A stretch of 64,000 nt of DNA from Bradyrhizobium arachidis. Lineage in GTDB: Bacteria; Pseudomonadota; Alphaproteobacteria; Rhizobiales; Xanthobacteraceae. The stretch is taken from NCBI RefSeq assembly GCF_024758505.1, contig NZ_CP077970.1, positions 2,604,001-2,668,000 on the forward strand, given 5' to 3'. The notes under the pieces were generated by a model. That model was not told the origin of the DNA. It did not search any database and saw only the letters and a program-made list of their open reading frames with translations. A program made the translations under genes and the position numbers. Below are positions 1-8,448 of the stretch, in pieces (the stretch's first letter is position 1; each line of letters begins with the position of its first letter).

Positions 1-2
1 AG

Positions 3-281
3 GAGGCCGCGCTCGCGCCGCGTGTCGTGCAGGTCGCGGATGAGAAGCAGACCATCATCAATCTCGTCGCGACCCGGCTTGGCATCGCCATCGTGCCGCG
101 CTGGACGACGCGGATGGCGATCCCGGGCGTCAAATTCCTGCCGCTCAGGTTGAAGGGAAGCGGTCCCGCCGGCCGGTTGCCGCTCGCGGCCGCGTGGCTG
201 CGCGGCTCGCGCGACCCCGCGCGCGACGCGATGCTGTCGGTCCTCGAAGCGAAGCTTCGCAGTTACGCGAAGGACGCTTGA
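3..281 (+). CDS. LysR-family regulator, C-terminal fragment (cut by window edge)
   Basis: The frame is open from base 3 and ends in TGA at 279-281. The true start lies outside the window, and the GTG at 27 is internal. The visible 92 residues read as the end of a LysR substrate-binding domain: the stretch around IINLVATRLGIAIVPRW followed by GVKFLPLR resembles the conserved strand-helix that closes the effector pocket in this family. The helix-turn-helix is not visible. The gene is convergent with the VOC gene, with a dispersed repeat between them. Its targets cannot be deduced, although the neighbouring catabolic genes are candidates. Confidence 0.75.
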   Translation, partial: EAALAPRVVQVADEKQTIINLVATRLGIAIVPRWTTRMAIPGVKFLPLRLKGSGPAGRLPLAAAWLRGSRDPARDAMLSVLEAKLRSYAKDA

Positions 282-286
282 TCCCC

Positions 287-347
287 TTTTTGTTTTGACG
301 CGTTTTCTTGACGCGAACCGGTGCCCACTTCGCTTGAAAACGCTTTA
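287..347. repeat. dispersed palindromic repeat, family 2
   Basis: The only sequence between two convergent genes is a structured element. GCGTTTTC at 300-307 pairs with GAAAACGC at 336-343, and a GC-rich loop contains CGCGAACCGGTGCCCACTTCG. A T-rich stretch precedes it at 286-297. I recall closely similar sequences in many intergenic regions of Bradyrhizobium genomes, but could not search. The end of the element (TTTA, 344-347) supplies the TAA stop codon of the VOC gene on the minus strand. A bidirectional terminator or REP-like role is an inference. Confidence 0.6.
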
Positions 348-884
348 CCGCTTGGCGCCGCCGACCTCGCGGATCGGCCGCGAGCCGTCCCACCCAAGCG
401 CGGCCTGCCGGACGTGCTCGAAGAACCGGCCCTTGGCGCCGCTGATGTCGGAGATCTCGATCACCGTGCCGGGATGCGCCTCTGTGTCGAAATAGGCAAA
501 GCGTCCCTGCGGCCCACCGATCTGGCCCTCATGGCCGACCTTGTAGCCGAGCGACAGCGCGCGGTCGTAGAGCGCCTGGTAGTCCGTGCTCCAGTAGGAC
601 ATGTGTTGCAGCCCTTCGCGCCCGCGATCGAGGAACTCCTTGTACATCGACGGCGCGTCGTTGCGCTGCTGGATCAGCTCGATCTGGAGATCGCCGGAAT
701 TGGCGAGCGCGATGCTCATCTCGACGGGCGAGTCCACGCCGCGATGCCGGAAATAGTCGGTCTTCACCCGGTCCATGTAGTACCAGGGACCAACGCCCAT
801 GATCTTGATCCAGTGCTCCATCGCGGCATGGATGTCGCGGACGATATATCCGTTCTGGCGGACGGCTCCGAAAATGCGGCTCAT
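345..884 (-). CDS. VOC family (glyoxalase/dioxygenase fold) protein
   Basis: This 179-residue protein has the size and pattern of the vicinal-oxygen-chelate family. An N-terminal beta-alpha-beta unit begins NGYIVRDIHAAMEHWIKIMG, and a second one contains QHMSYWSTDYQALYDRALSLGY. A candidate metal ligand is the Glu in GTVIEIS near residue 145, and the His residues in HWIKI and QHMSY could be others. The family covers glyoxalases, extradiol dioxygenases and isomerases, so the reaction is not identifiable here. It is divergent from the carboxymuconolactone-decarboxylase-like gene across 87 bp, which suggests a shared catabolic role. The ATG start at 884 has only a weak, distant AGGT. Confidence 0.8.
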   Translation of the reverse strand: MSRIFGAVRQNGYIVRDIHAAMEHWIKIMGVGPWYYMDRVKTDYFRHRGVDSPVEMSIALANSGDLQIELIQQRNDAPSMYKEFLDRGREGLQHMSYWSTDYQALYDRALSLGYKVGHEGQIGGPQGRFAYFDTEAHPGTVIEISDISGAKGRFFEHVRQAALGWDGSRPIREVGGAKR

Positions 885-905
885 GGCTTGATTACCTGGG
901 TTCGC

Positions 906-919
906 CTAGTCTTGACTAG
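906..919. promoter_or_regulatory. candidate operator palindrome CTAGTC-TT-GACTAG
   Basis: A perfect 6-bp inverted repeat with a 2-bp centre lies in the middle of the 87-bp divergent promoter region between the VOC gene (minus) and the carboxymuconolactone-decarboxylase-like gene (plus). It differs from the GTTCGA palindromes found at 4.6 and 5.6 kb, so a different regulator would be expected. The LysR gene at the window edge is one candidate. Function is inferred from position and symmetry only. Confidence 0.4.
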
Positions 920-971
920 CGGACGGGTAAGGGCGATGCAACGAACAACAAACCAAAAAAGGGAGAGACGT

Positions 972-1529
972 GTGGCAAGGCTGCCCCTGATTGACCCGGA
1001 GGCGACGAGCGGCGACATCCGCGCGTCCTTCGACCGCATGCCGGTCAAGCTCAACATTTTTCGCATGATGGCGCATGCCGAAGCCAACATGATCCCGGCG
1101 ATGCGGCTCGGCAATTCCATCCTGCACAAGCAGAAGCTCAGTGCCGTCAATCGCGAGCTCCTGATCCTGCAGGCCGCGCAGCTCGAAGGCGGCGCCTATG
1201 AATGGCGCCAGCACGTGCCGATCGCGCTCGGCGTTGGCGTCACCCAGAGCCAGATTGACGCTGTGGAGCGCGGCGACTATGCCGACGCGTCGTTGAACGC
1301 CGCCGAGCAGGCGCTGCTGGTGTTCGGCCGGGAGGTCGTCGAGAAGGTGCGGGTGCAGGAGACCGCCTTTGCTGGCATGCGCAAGCACTTCAGCGACCAG
1401 GAGATCGTGGAATCGATCGTCGCGCTTGGTTTCTACATGATGATGGCGCGCCTCACCGAGGCGACCGAGACTGATCTCGATCCCGCCGCGGGCATGAAGG
1501 TGTATGACGGCGGCAAAAAACGGAGCTGA
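972..1529 (+). CDS. carboxymuconolactone decarboxylase (AhpD-like) family protein
   Basis: The protein has 185 residues when started at GTG 972, which has GGGAGAG (961-967) at good spacing. Upstream codons in the same frame run antisense through the VOC gene and are not credible. The block with ILQAAQLEGGAYEWRQHVPI and the downstream QEIVESIVALGFYMMMARL matches the helical core of the CMD/AhpD family. In that family an E-x8-W-x2-H-like pattern serves decarboxylases, and CxxC serves peroxidase-type members. No CxxC is present, so an AhpD redox role is unlikely. The stop codon precedes the SDR start by one base, so the two are an operon. Confidence 0.85.
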   Translation: MARLPLIDPEATSGDIRASFDRMPVKLNIFRMMAHAEANMIPAMRLGNSILHKQKLSAVNRELLILQAAQLEGGAYEWRQHVPIALGVGVTQSQIDAVERGDYADASLNAAEQALLVFGREVVEKVRVQETAFAGMRKHFSDQEIVESIVALGFYMMMARLTEATETDLDPAAGMKVYDGGKKRS

Positions 1530-1530
1530 G

Positions 1531-2385
1531 ATGGCGGAGAGCTCACACGACGACGGCAAGCCGGAACGCTATGTGCGTCCGCTCAGCGCGGAATCGTCGG
1601 GCACCGCGCCGGGCCGGGGCCGGCTCAACGGACGTCGCATCCTGATCGTCGGCGGCGGTCAGCGCGTCTTCGATGCGGCGACCGATCCGATCGGCAATGG
1701 CCGTGCCATGAGCGTTCTCTGCGCCCGCGAGGGCGCGCATGTCGCGGTTGCCGACGTCAACCGCGCGTCCGCCGAGGATACGGTTGCGCGCATCGCGGCT
1801 GAAGGCGGCCGCGCAACGGCTGTGGCGGCCGACGTCACGGCGGAGGCCGACGTCATCAGCATGATCGACGAAGCCCATCGCGTCATGGGCGGTCTTGATG
1901 GCATGGTCCTCAACATCGGCACTTTCGGCAAGATCGGGCTCGATAATGTCAGCACCGACGAGTGGAACAGGATCTACGACGTCAACGTGCGCGGGCCGAT
2001 GCTGTGCTGCCGGGCGGCGCTGCCAAGATTCGAGAAGGGCGGCTCGATCGTGTTCATCTCCTCGATCGCGGCACTTCGCGCCGGCTCCCAGATGGCGGTC
2101 TACGATTCGTCCAAGGCGGCGCTTGGCGGCCTGATGCGCAACATCGCCCATCTCGGCGCGCGCAACGGCATCCGGGCGAACCTCGTCTATCCCGGCCTCG
2201 TGGACACGCCGAACGGCCGCGAGGCCGGCGCCGGCCGTCCCTCGCGCGGCAAGGGCCATATTCCCTTCGGCCGCCAGGCGACCGGCTGGGAGATCGCCTA
2301 TGCCGTGCTGTTCTTCCTGTCGAATGAAAGTGTCTATGTCACCGCGCAGACGCTTGCGGTCGACAGCGGGCTGAGCGGGATGTAG
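1531..2385 (+). CDS. SDR family NAD(P)-dependent oxidoreductase
   Basis: This 284-residue Rossmann protein is most likely a dehydrogenase acting on a hydroxyl or keto intermediate. The catalytic Ser lies in VFISSIAAL and the Tyr/Lys pair in YDSSK, the usual SDR order. The cofactor motif is unusual: the glycine-rich turn is stretched to GGGQRVFDAATDPIGNGRA, a variant seen in a subgroup of SDRs. ATG 1531 is chosen because GGAG sits 5 nt upstream. An earlier ATG at 1504 overlaps the previous gene. It is co-transcribed with the CMD-like gene and convergent with the flavin reductase. The substrate is unknown. Confidence 0.85.
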   Translation: MAESSHDDGKPERYVRPLSAESSGTAPGRGRLNGRRILIVGGGQRVFDAATDPIGNGRAMSVLCAREGAHVAVADVNRASAEDTVARIAAEGGRATAVAADVTAEADVISMIDEAHRVMGGLDGMVLNIGTFGKIGLDNVSTDEWNRIYDVNVRGPMLCCRAALPRFEKGGSIVFISSIAALRAGSQMAVYDSSKAALGGLMRNIAHLGARNGIRANLVYPGLVDTPNGREAGAGRPSRGKGHIPFGRQATGWEIAYAVLFFLSNESVYVTAQTLAVDSGLSGM

Positions 2386-2389
2386 GCCT

Positions 2390-2474
2390 GCGCATGATCC
2401 GGAAAAGTGCGCGGCGGTTTTCCGAAGAGATCATGCGCCAAACAAAAAAGCTAAAGCGCGATGACGCGCTTTAG
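2390..2474. repeat. dispersed two-hairpin repeat, family 1, copy A
   Basis: The first hairpin pairs GCGCATGATC (2390-2399) with GATCATGCGC (2429-2438) around CGGAAAA...TTTTCCG. The second pairs CTAAAGCGCG (2451-2460) with CGCGCTTTAG (2465-2474). Copies B (19372-19472) and C (36261-36363) share the same order of blocks. It fills the whole gap between the convergent SDR and flavin reductase genes, and TTA at 2471-2473 is the reductase stop codon. Confidence 0.85.
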
Positions 2475-2956
2475 CCACGCTGGAAACCGCCGTAGCTGCC
2501 CTTGTGAAACACCAGCGGATTGCAGGCGGCTTCCTCGCCCGACAGCACCTCGCCCAAAATGATGTCGTGATCGCCCGCCTTGTGGACGGCCGCGACCCGG
2601 CAGCAGAGTTGGGCCGCGGCGCCCTGCAGCAGCGGCAGGCCGTCGGCGCTAAAGGCAATGGATAAATCGTCGAACCGGCTCTCGAGCTTCCCAGTGAAAC
2701 GCGCCGACAGCTCGGACTGATGCTGGCCGAGGATGTTCACCGAGAACAATCCGCGCTGCCGGATCGCCGCGCCCGTCGCGCTGCCTTCATTGGTACAAAC
2801 GAGCAGCATGCAGGGTTGCAGCGACACCGACGTCAGCGAGTTGATGGTCGCGCCGAACAGGTCGCCCTCCCACTCCGTCGCGACGATGGCGACGCCGGTC
2901 GGGAAGGTGCCCATCACGGAGCGGAAGCGCTTGGGATCGATGGTCTGCATGTTCAT
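2471..2956 (-). CDS. flavin reductase (HpaC-like) of a two-component monooxygenase
   Basis: This protein of about 161 residues belongs to the FMN-binding split-barrel flavin reductase family. The early block FRSVMGTFPTGVAIVAT and the central GATINSLTSVSLQPCMLLVC are typical of HpaC-type reductases, which reduce FAD or FMN with NAD(P)H and hand it to a partner oxygenase. It lies 56 bp downstream of the HpaB-like gene on the same strand, the expected partner. Possible starts are GTG 2974, ATG 2956 and ATG 2950, none with a clear ribosome site. ATG 2956 is used. The stop codon lies inside a dispersed repeat. Confidence 0.85.
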   Translation of the reverse strand: MNMQTIDPKRFRSVMGTFPTGVAIVATEWEGDLFGATINSLTSVSLQPCMLLVCTNEGSATGAAIRQRGLFSVNILGQHQSELSARFTGKLESRFDDLSIAFSADGLPLLQGAAAQLCCRVAAVHKAGDHDIILGEVLSGEEAACNPLVFHKGSYGGFQRG

Positions 2957-3012
2957 GTTGCCACGGCCCCGCACCAGCGGACGGAGCGGCGTCGCCGCTC
3001 CGTCGACAAAAG

Positions 3013-4599
3013 TTACTTCTTCATCATGTGATAGCTGAGCTCGCCGGGGTCGGTGAGATCAGGCACCTTCCAGCCGTCGAGGTCGTATTCGGCCATGCAG
3101 TCCTCGGCAAAGCCCTTGAAGCGGTCGGCATTGCCGGAAGCCTGTGCGCCGAACAGGCAGTAGCGGCGGATCTCTTCCGTCGAGCCGCCATAGTTGATCT
3201 CGTAGAGCTCGTGACGGCCGCCGAACTCGCTGCCGAGACAGTCCCACAACAACTTGAGCAGCTTCACCCGCTCTTCGGCCTTGTAGCCGTTGGAGCCGCG
3301 CAGATAACGATCGAGGTAGGGGCGGATCTCGCCGTTCTTGAAGTCGCTGGAATGGCTGTTGAGATAGATCAGGCCTGACGCCACGGTTTGCTCGATCAGG
3401 TATTTCACCTTGGTGTAGGCCATGGTCGCGATGATCTGATAGGCATTGCCGGGATCCATGTTCGGCAGCACATAGTCGCCGATCCAGGGCTTTGGATCCC
3501 TGACCATCGCATCCGACAAGCTCCAGAACAGGTTTCGCCAGGCGATGACCTCGCCGACATTGGCCTGCACGCCGCGATAGTCCTTGGTGCCGGCGGCTTC
3601 CGTCGCCTTCAGCAGAAGCCCGCTGATGAAGTCGAGCTTGACCGCAAGCCGCGTGCAGCCATGCACGACGAAGCGCGGCAGAAAGCCGGTGCGCGGGAAG
3701 AAATTGTTGGCCTTCTCGATGTCGCCATAGACGAAGACGTTCTCCCAGGGCACCAGCACCTTGTCGAGAATGAACACGGCATCGTTTTCGTCGAGCCGGC
3801 TCGAGATCGGGTAGTCGAACGGACTGCCCATCACGCTCGCACTCATCTCGTAGGAGGTGCGGCAGATGAACTTCACGCCGGGCGCATTGGTCGGCACCAT
3901 GAACACGACCGCGAATTTCTTGTCCTGCAGCGGGATCAGGCCGTGATGCGCGACAAAAGTGTAGTTGGTCAGCACCGATCCGGTCGCGACAACCTTTGCG
4001 CCTGACACGATCAGGCCGGCATCGGTCTCCTTCTCGATATGACAGCAGACGTCGGCGACTTCGTTCGGCGGACGATCGCGATCAACAGGCGGATGAATGA
4101 TGGCGTGGTTGATGAAGGGCACGCGCTCCTGGCTGAATTTGTACCAGCGTTTTGCGTTGTCCTGGTACGGATCGTAGAAATCGGCATTGGCGCCCAGCGT
4201 TGCCAGGAACGCGGCCTTGTAGTCGGGCGCGCGGCCCATCCAGCCATAGGTGATCCTGGCCCATTCGGCGATCGCGCTGCGACCGGCGAGGAGGTCGTCC
4301 ATGGTCTTGGGTGCCTTGAAGAAGGCATGCGTCACGCCGCCATTGCCGGTGTCGGTCGGCACCAACAGCTTGTCCTTGCGCTTGTCGTCGTGCAGCGCGT
4401 CGTAGAGGCGCGCGGTCATGCGCGCGGTGTTGCGGAAGGCCGGGTGCGTGGTGACGTCCTTGACCCGCTCGCCATAGATGTAGACGGCGCGATCGTCGCG
4501 CAGCGACTCCAGATATTCGGCGCCGGTTTGCGGCTTCGTCACTTTGACGTTGCCCGTGTGCTCCGGCGGGATCGCCATTGCCGCTGCCTTGCCAGCCAT
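3013..4599 (-). CDS. HpaB-family flavin-dependent aromatic monooxygenase, oxygenase component
   Basis: At 528 residues it matches the usual length (about 520) of the 4-hydroxyphenylacetate 3-monooxygenase family. The N-terminal HpaB_N part contains [18 protein letters not shown]. The middle domain carries the acyl-CoA-dehydrogenase-like fold with [14 protein letters not shown] and [10 protein letters not shown]. The C-terminal helical domain contains [12 protein letters not shown]. Enzymes of this family insert an ortho hydroxyl into phenols using FADH2 from a reductase, encoded just downstream. The actual phenol is not determined by sequence. A PcaR-like operator lies 21 bp upstream of the start, so IclR control is likely. 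Confidence 0.88.
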   Translation of the reverse strand: MAGKAAAMAIPPEHTGNVKVTKPQTGAEYLESLRDDRAVYIYGERVKDVTTHPAFRNTARMTARLYDALHDDKRKDKLLVPTDTGNGGVTHAFFKAPKTMDDLLAGRSAIAEWARITYGWMGRAPDYKAAFLATLGANADFYDPYQDNAKRWYKFSQERVPFINHAIIHPPVDRDRPPNEVADVCCHIEKETDAGLIVSGAKVVATGSVLTNYTFVAHHGLIPLQDKKFAVVFMVPTNAPGVKFICRTSYEMSASVMGSPFDYPISSRLDENDAVFILDKVLVPWENVFVYGDIEKANNFFPRTGFLPRFVVHGCTRLAVKLDFISGLLLKATEAAGTKDYRGVQANVGEVIAWRNLFWSLSDAMVRDPKPWIGDYVLPNMDPGNAYQIIATMAYTKVKYLIEQTVASGLIYLNSHSSDFKNGEIRPYLDRYLRGSNGYKAEERVKLLKLLWDCLGSEFGGRHELYEINYGGSTEEIRRYCLFGAQASGNADRFKGFAEDCMAEYDLDGWKVPDLTDPGELSYHMMKK

Positions 4600-4619
4600 C
4601 GCATCATCTCCCCATCCAT

Positions 4620-4653
4620 GTTCGATTATCGAACTAGTGTCCGTATTCCGAAC
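4620..4653. promoter_or_regulatory. candidate IclR (PcaR-type) operator upstream of the oxygenase
   Basis: GTTCGA (4620-4625), TTA, TCGAAC (4629-4634) form a perfect 15-bp palindrome, and a further CGAAC half-site sits at 4649-4653. Read on the minus strand the core is GTTCGATAATCGAAC. This is one base from the PcaR box I recall from Pseudomonas (GTTCGATAATCGCAC). The same half-sites recur at 5596-5610 in front of the ABC transporter. The IclR gene lies between the two sites. Confidence 0.75.
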
Positions 4654-4705
4654 TTGGCAAAACGATACGGCTGGTCCCGCCGATTGGCAAGGGGAGGGGC
4701 GCCGA

Positions 4706-5536
4706 TCACACCGTCATCGAGGAGACCTGCTCGGCGATGCGGTTGAGCTCGGGGAGAAAGTGCTCGCGCATTTCGTTGCGCGTCGTTCGCGTCGAATGCG
4801 TCGACAGATTGATCGCGCCGACCGCCTGGCCGCTGCGGTCGAGCACGGGGACGGCGAGCGCGCGCAGGCCGCGCTCGAGCTCCTCGTCGACAATGGAGAA
4901 GCGCTGGGCGCGGTCGGCGCGGATGCGATCGAACAGCGCCTGCAGGTCGGTGATGGTCTGCGGCGTGTAGGCCTCGATGCGCTGCGACTTCAGCCGCCGC
5001 CAGATCTCGGCCTCGTCGAGATAGCCGAACATGATCCGCCCCAGCGCCGTGTGCAGTGCCGGCAGGCGGCTACCGACCGACAGCGCCGCAGACATGATCC
5101 TGCGGGCCGGGACGCGTGCGACGTAGACGATGTCGTTGCCTTGCAGGATCGCCGCCGAACAGGATTCGCCGAGCCGTTCGCTGAGCTCGCGCATCAACGG
5201 CGTCGCGCGATCGATCCAGCTCTGCGTCGAGAGATAGGCAAAGCCGAGGTCGAGGATCTGCGGTGCCAGCGAGAACGAGCGGCCGTCCTGCTCGACATAG
5301 CCGAGCTGGGTCAGCGTGCGCAGCACGCGCCGCGCGGTGGCGCGCGAGAGGTCCGTGACCTCAGCGGCTTCCGACAAGGTCATGGTCGGCCGCTGCCGCC
5401 CGAACGCGCCGAGCACCGCGAGCCCCTTGGCAAGGGTGGTCATGAACTCCTTGTCGTCGGGCTCGCCCTTGCGATGCCCAGGCTCGCCTCTGCGATGCCC
5501 GGGATCGCCCTTGTGGTGCTGCGGAGACTGCGTCAT
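4706..5536 (-). CDS. IclR-family regulator of PcaR/PcaU type
   Basis: The protein is about 276 residues. After a hydrophilic N-terminus the winged helix begins at [15 protein letters not shown], with recognition region [18 protein letters not shown]. The effector domain follows, with [14 protein letters not shown] and [18 protein letters not shown]. This layout fits the protocatechuate/4-hydroxybenzoate IclR branch, which binds 10-15-bp GTTCGA-type boxes, and such boxes lie on both sides of the gene. Starts at GTG 5575, ATG 5557 and ATG 5536 are all possible, and none has a good ribosome site. The N-terminus contains an imperfect 21-bp tandem repeat (near 5461-5520) encoding GHR(K/R)GEP units, which may be dispensable. 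Confidence 0.87.
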   Translation of the reverse strand: MTQSPQHHKGDPGHRRGEPGHRKGEPDDKEFMTTLAKGLAVLGAFGRQRPTMTLSEAAEVTDLSRATARRVLRTLTQLGYVEQDGRSFSLAPQILDLGFAYLSTQSWIDRATPLMRELSERLGESCSAAILQGNDIVYVARVPARRIMSAALSVGSRLPALHTALGRIMFGYLDEAEIWRRLKSQRIEAYTPQTITDLQALFDRIRADRAQRFSIVDEELERGLRALAVPVLDRSGQAVGAINLSTHSTRTTRNEMREHFLPELNRIAEQVSSMTV

Positions 5537-5582
5537 GCGCGGGCCTGTTGACTCCATCTGGGGTCTGGCGGACACTGGTCGA

Positions 5583-5610
5583 CATACGAACGTATGTTCG
5601 AATATCGAAC
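5583..5610. promoter_or_regulatory. candidate IclR operator upstream of the ABC transporter
   Basis: Two overlapping palindromes occupy the divergent promoter region. CATACG-AA-CGTATG spans 5583-5596 and GTTCGA-ATA-TCGAAC spans 5596-5610. A CGAAC half-site at 5587-5591 is 19 bp from the one at 5606-5610, the same 19-bp direct spacing seen at 4630/4649. The site can control both the IclR gene and the importer operon. Confidence 0.75.
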
Positions 5611-5674
5611 GCCGGCCCGTGTGTCAATCGATCCACGATGAGAATCCGGCGCATCCAGAGGGGAGGACGCGCAG

Positions 5675-7003
5675 ATGACCTGCCACAAGATCAGCTCGAC
5701 TCATCGTCATTCCATCGACCGCCGCACGCTCCTGAAATATTCGGCCGCAACCGGCGCCGCGCTCGCGGTGGGACTGAAGGCGCCCGCGATCGCGCAGACG
5801 CGCGCGATCAAGCTCGGCTATGTCTCGCCGCTCACCGGGCCGCTCGCAGCTTTCGCCGAAGCCGACAACTTCATCATCACGAATTTCAAGGAAGTGGCGA
5901 AGGCCGGCCTCAAGATGGGTAACGCCACCGTGCCGGTCGAGGTCATCGTCAAGGACAGCCAGTCCAATCCGAACCGCGCCGCCGAGGTCGCAAAGGACCT
6001 GATCGTTCAGGACAAGATCGACCTGATGCTGGTGGCATCGACGCCGGAGACGACCAACCCGGTCTCGACCCAGTGCGAGATCGAGGAGGTGCCGTGCATC
6101 TCCACCGTTGCGCCGTGGCAGCCCTGGTTCATCGGCCGCCAGGCCAATCCCGGCGGCGGCCCGCCGGCGTGGAAAGGCTTCAACTACACCTATCACTTCT
6201 TCTGGGGACTCGAGGACGTCATCGCGGTCTTCACCAACATGTGGAGCCAGGTCGCGACCAACAAATCCGTCGGCGGCTTGTTTCCGAACGACGGCGACGG
6301 CAATGCCTGGGGCGACAAGGCCGTGGGCTTTCCGCCGGTGCTGGAGAAGGGCGGCTACAAGCTCACCGATCCCGGCCGCTACCAGAACCTCACCGACAAT
6401 TTTTCCGCGCAGATCGGCGCGTTCAAGGGCGCCAGTTGCGAGATCATCACCGGCGTTGTGCTGCCGCCGGACTTCACCACCTTCTGGAAGCAGTCGCTGC
6501 AGCAGGGTTTCAAGCCGAAGGTCGCCTCCATCGGCAAGGCGATCCTGTTCCCCGTCGCGGTCGAGGCGCTGGGCAAGGATGGTCACAATCTGTCGTCAGA
6601 AGTCTGGTGGTCGCCGAGCCATCCCTTCAAATCGTCCTTGAACGGCATGAGCGCAAAAGATCTCGCCGGCGCCTATGAGGCCGCGACCAAGAAGCAATGG
6701 ACGCAGCCGATTGGCTTTGCCCACGCGCTGTTCGAGGTGGCCGTCGACGTGCTCAAGCGCACGCCGGATCGCGACGGCAAGGCGATCGCCGCGACGATCG
6801 CCGCCACCAATCTCGACACCGTCGTTGGCAAGGTGCAGTGGGGGGCTGCGAACCTGCCGCCCTTCGCCGCCAAGAACGTCGCGAAGACGCCGCTGGTCGG
6901 CGGCCAGTGGCGGTTCAAGGACGGCAAATACGATATCGTCATCACCGACAACAAGACGGCGCCGGCGATTCCCGTCGGTGGCCAGATGGAGGCCATCGCC
7001 TGA
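5675..7003 (+). CDS. ABC transporter substrate-binding protein, branched-chain amino acid/aromatic acid type
   Basis: This 442-residue periplasmic binding protein has a twin-arginine-like leader (DRRTLLKYSAATGAALAVG) cleaved near AIAQ, so Tat export is likely. The mature part opens with IKLGYVSPLTGPLAAFAEAD, the signature start of the LivK/Peripla_BP_6 family. Such proteins in soil bacteria often bind aromatic acids rather than amino acids. GGGGAGG at 5659-5665 supports ATG 5675. It heads a five-gene operon with two ATPases and two permeases, and sits behind a PcaR-like operator. That makes a substrate of the neighbouring hydroxylase pathway the best guess. Confidence 0.88.
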   Translation: MTCHKISSTHRHSIDRRTLLKYSAATGAALAVGLKAPAIAQTRAIKLGYVSPLTGPLAAFAEADNFIITNFKEVAKAGLKMGNATVPVEVIVKDSQSNPNRAAEVAKDLIVQDKIDLMLVASTPETTNPVSTQCEIEEVPCISTVAPWQPWFIGRQANPGGGPPAWKGFNYTYHFFWGLEDVIAVFTNMWSQVATNKSVGGLFPNDGDGNAWGDKAVGFPPVLEKGGYKLTDPGRYQNLTDNFSAQIGAFKGASCEIITGVVLPPDFTTFWKQSLQQGFKPKVASIGKAILFPVAVEALGKDGHNLSSEVWWSPSHPFKSSLNGMSAKDLAGAYEAATKKQWTQPIGFAHALFEVAVDVLKRTPDRDGKAIAATIAATNLDTVVGKVQWGAANLPPFAAKNVAKTPLVGGQWRFKDGKYDIVITDNKTAPAIPVGGQMEAIA

Positions 7004-7025
7004 TCGCGCGGCGCGTTGATCCCTC

Positions 7026-7742
7026 ATGCTGCTGGAAGTCGCCGGCCTGAAGAAAAGCTTTGGCTCGATCGTCGTCGCCGACGATCTCGATCTCGTGGTT
7101 GCGCCCGGCGAGGCGGTCGGCATCATCGGGCCGAACGGCGCCGGCAAGACCACGCTGTTCAACCTGATCGCCGGCGGCCTGACGCCGACCGCCGGCCACA
7201 TTCGTTTTGACGGCCGCGATCTCGCGGGCATACCGCCGCCCCGCCGCTGCCGCGCCGGCATCGGCCGCACGCATCAGATCCCGCAGCCCTTTGAAAAGCT
7301 CACCGTGTTCGAGAACCTGCTCGTCGGCGCGGTCTACGGCCGGCAAAAATCCGAGCGCGAGGTCACCCAATCCTGTGGCGAGATTCTGGAGCGGCTTGGC
7401 CTGCTCAAGCGCGCCAACGTACTCGCAGGCTCGTTGACGCTACTCGAGCGCAAGCGTCTTGAAATGGCGCGCGCGCTCGCGACCGCGCCAAAACTCCTGC
7501 TGCTCGACGAGATCGCCGGTGGTCTGACCGAAGGGGAGTGCCTCGAACTCGTCGCCACGATCAGGGATATCAGCAAGACCGGCGTCGCGATCCTCTGGAT
7601 CGAGCATATCGTGCACGCGTTGCTCGCCGTGATCGACCGTCTCGTCGTGCTCAATTTCGGCCGCAAGATCGCGGAGGGCGTTCCGAAGGAGGTGATGCGG
7701 CGGCCGGACGTGCATCAGATCTATATCGGCATCGAGGCCTGA
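7026..7742 (+). CDS. livG: ABC transporter ATP-binding protein (LivG-type)
   Basis: This 238-residue cytoplasmic ATPase of the branched-chain-type importer has Walker A GPNGAGKTT, Walker B LLLLDEIAGG and an H-loop His in WIEHIVHAL. The LivG hallmark region around GIGRTHQIPQPFEKLTVFENL is present. The signature loop is degenerate: SLTLLERKRLEMARAL replaces the usual LSGGQ-like motif, which is common in LivG (LPYGxQRRLEIARAL). It starts 23 bp after the binding protein and is followed 3 bp later by LivF. It powers uptake together with LivF. Confidence 0.9.
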   Translation: MLLEVAGLKKSFGSIVVADDLDLVVAPGEAVGIIGPNGAGKTTLFNLIAGGLTPTAGHIRFDGRDLAGIPPPRRCRAGIGRTHQIPQPFEKLTVFENLLVGAVYGRQKSEREVTQSCGEILERLGLLKRANVLAGSLTLLERKRLEMARALATAPKLLLLDEIAGGLTEGECLELVATIRDISKTGVAILWIEHIVHALLAVIDRLVVLNFGRKIAEGVPKEVMRRPDVHQIYIGIEA

Positions 7743-7745
7743 CCC

Positions 7746-8447
7746 ATGCCGCTGCTGGAGACCCGCAACCTCAAGGCCTTCTACGGCGACTTCCAGGCGC
7801 TCTATGGCATCGATACGACGCTCGACCGAGGCGAGACGATCGCCATCATCGGCGCCAACGGAGCGGGGAAGTCGACCTTCCTCAAATCCATCGCAGGGCT
7901 CATTCACGGCTCGGCCGACAGCGTGCTGCTCGACGGCATCCCGGTCGGCGCGCGACCGGCGGCCGAGATCGTCAAGCTCGGCATCGCGCTCGTGCCGGAG
8001 GGGCGGCGGCTGTTTCCCTCGCTCACGGTCGAAGAGAATCTGCTAATCGGCGGCTATGGCCGCAAGGCGAGCAGCGCGTGGACGCTGGATCGCGTCTATG
8101 CGTTGTTCCCGATCCTGCGGGAGCGGCGGTCCTCCGCGACGCCGACCCTGTCCGGCGGCCAGCAGCAGATGGCCGCGATCGGCCGCGCGCTGATGTCCAA
8201 TCCCCGCATTCTCCTCTGTGACGAGATCAGTCTCGGCCTCGCGCCGATCGTCATCGCCGACATCTATGCGGCGCTGCCGCAGATCAAGGCAGAGGGGACC
8301 AGCGTCGTGCTGGTCGAGCAGGACATCGTGCAGGCGATGAAGGTCGCCGATCGGGTCTACTGCTTCCAGGAGGGCCGCCTGTCGCTCACCGGGCGTCCGC
8401 GCGATCTCACGCGCGACCAGATCCACCGCGCGTATTTCGGGGTGTGA
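7746..8447 (+). CDS. livF: ABC transporter ATP-binding protein (LivF-type)
   Basis: This is a 233-residue second ATPase of the importer. Walker A is GANGAGKST, the signature is LSGGQQQMAAIGRALM, Walker B is ILLCDEISLGLAP, and the H-loop region is replaced by VEQDIVQAM, as usual in LivF. GIALVPEGRRLFPSLTVEENL is the LivF family hallmark. The next gene starts one base after its stop, so translation is probably coupled. Confidence 0.92.
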   Translation: MPLLETRNLKAFYGDFQALYGIDTTLDRGETIAIIGANGAGKSTFLKSIAGLIHGSADSVLLDGIPVGARPAAEIVKLGIALVPEGRRLFPSLTVEENLLIGGYGRKASSAWTLDRVYALFPILRERRSSATPTLSGGQQQMAAIGRALMSNPRILLCDEISLGLAPIVIADIYAALPQIKAEGTSVVLVEQDIVQAMKVADRVYCFQEGRLSLTGRPRDLTRDQIHRAYFGV

Positions 8448-8448
8448 G

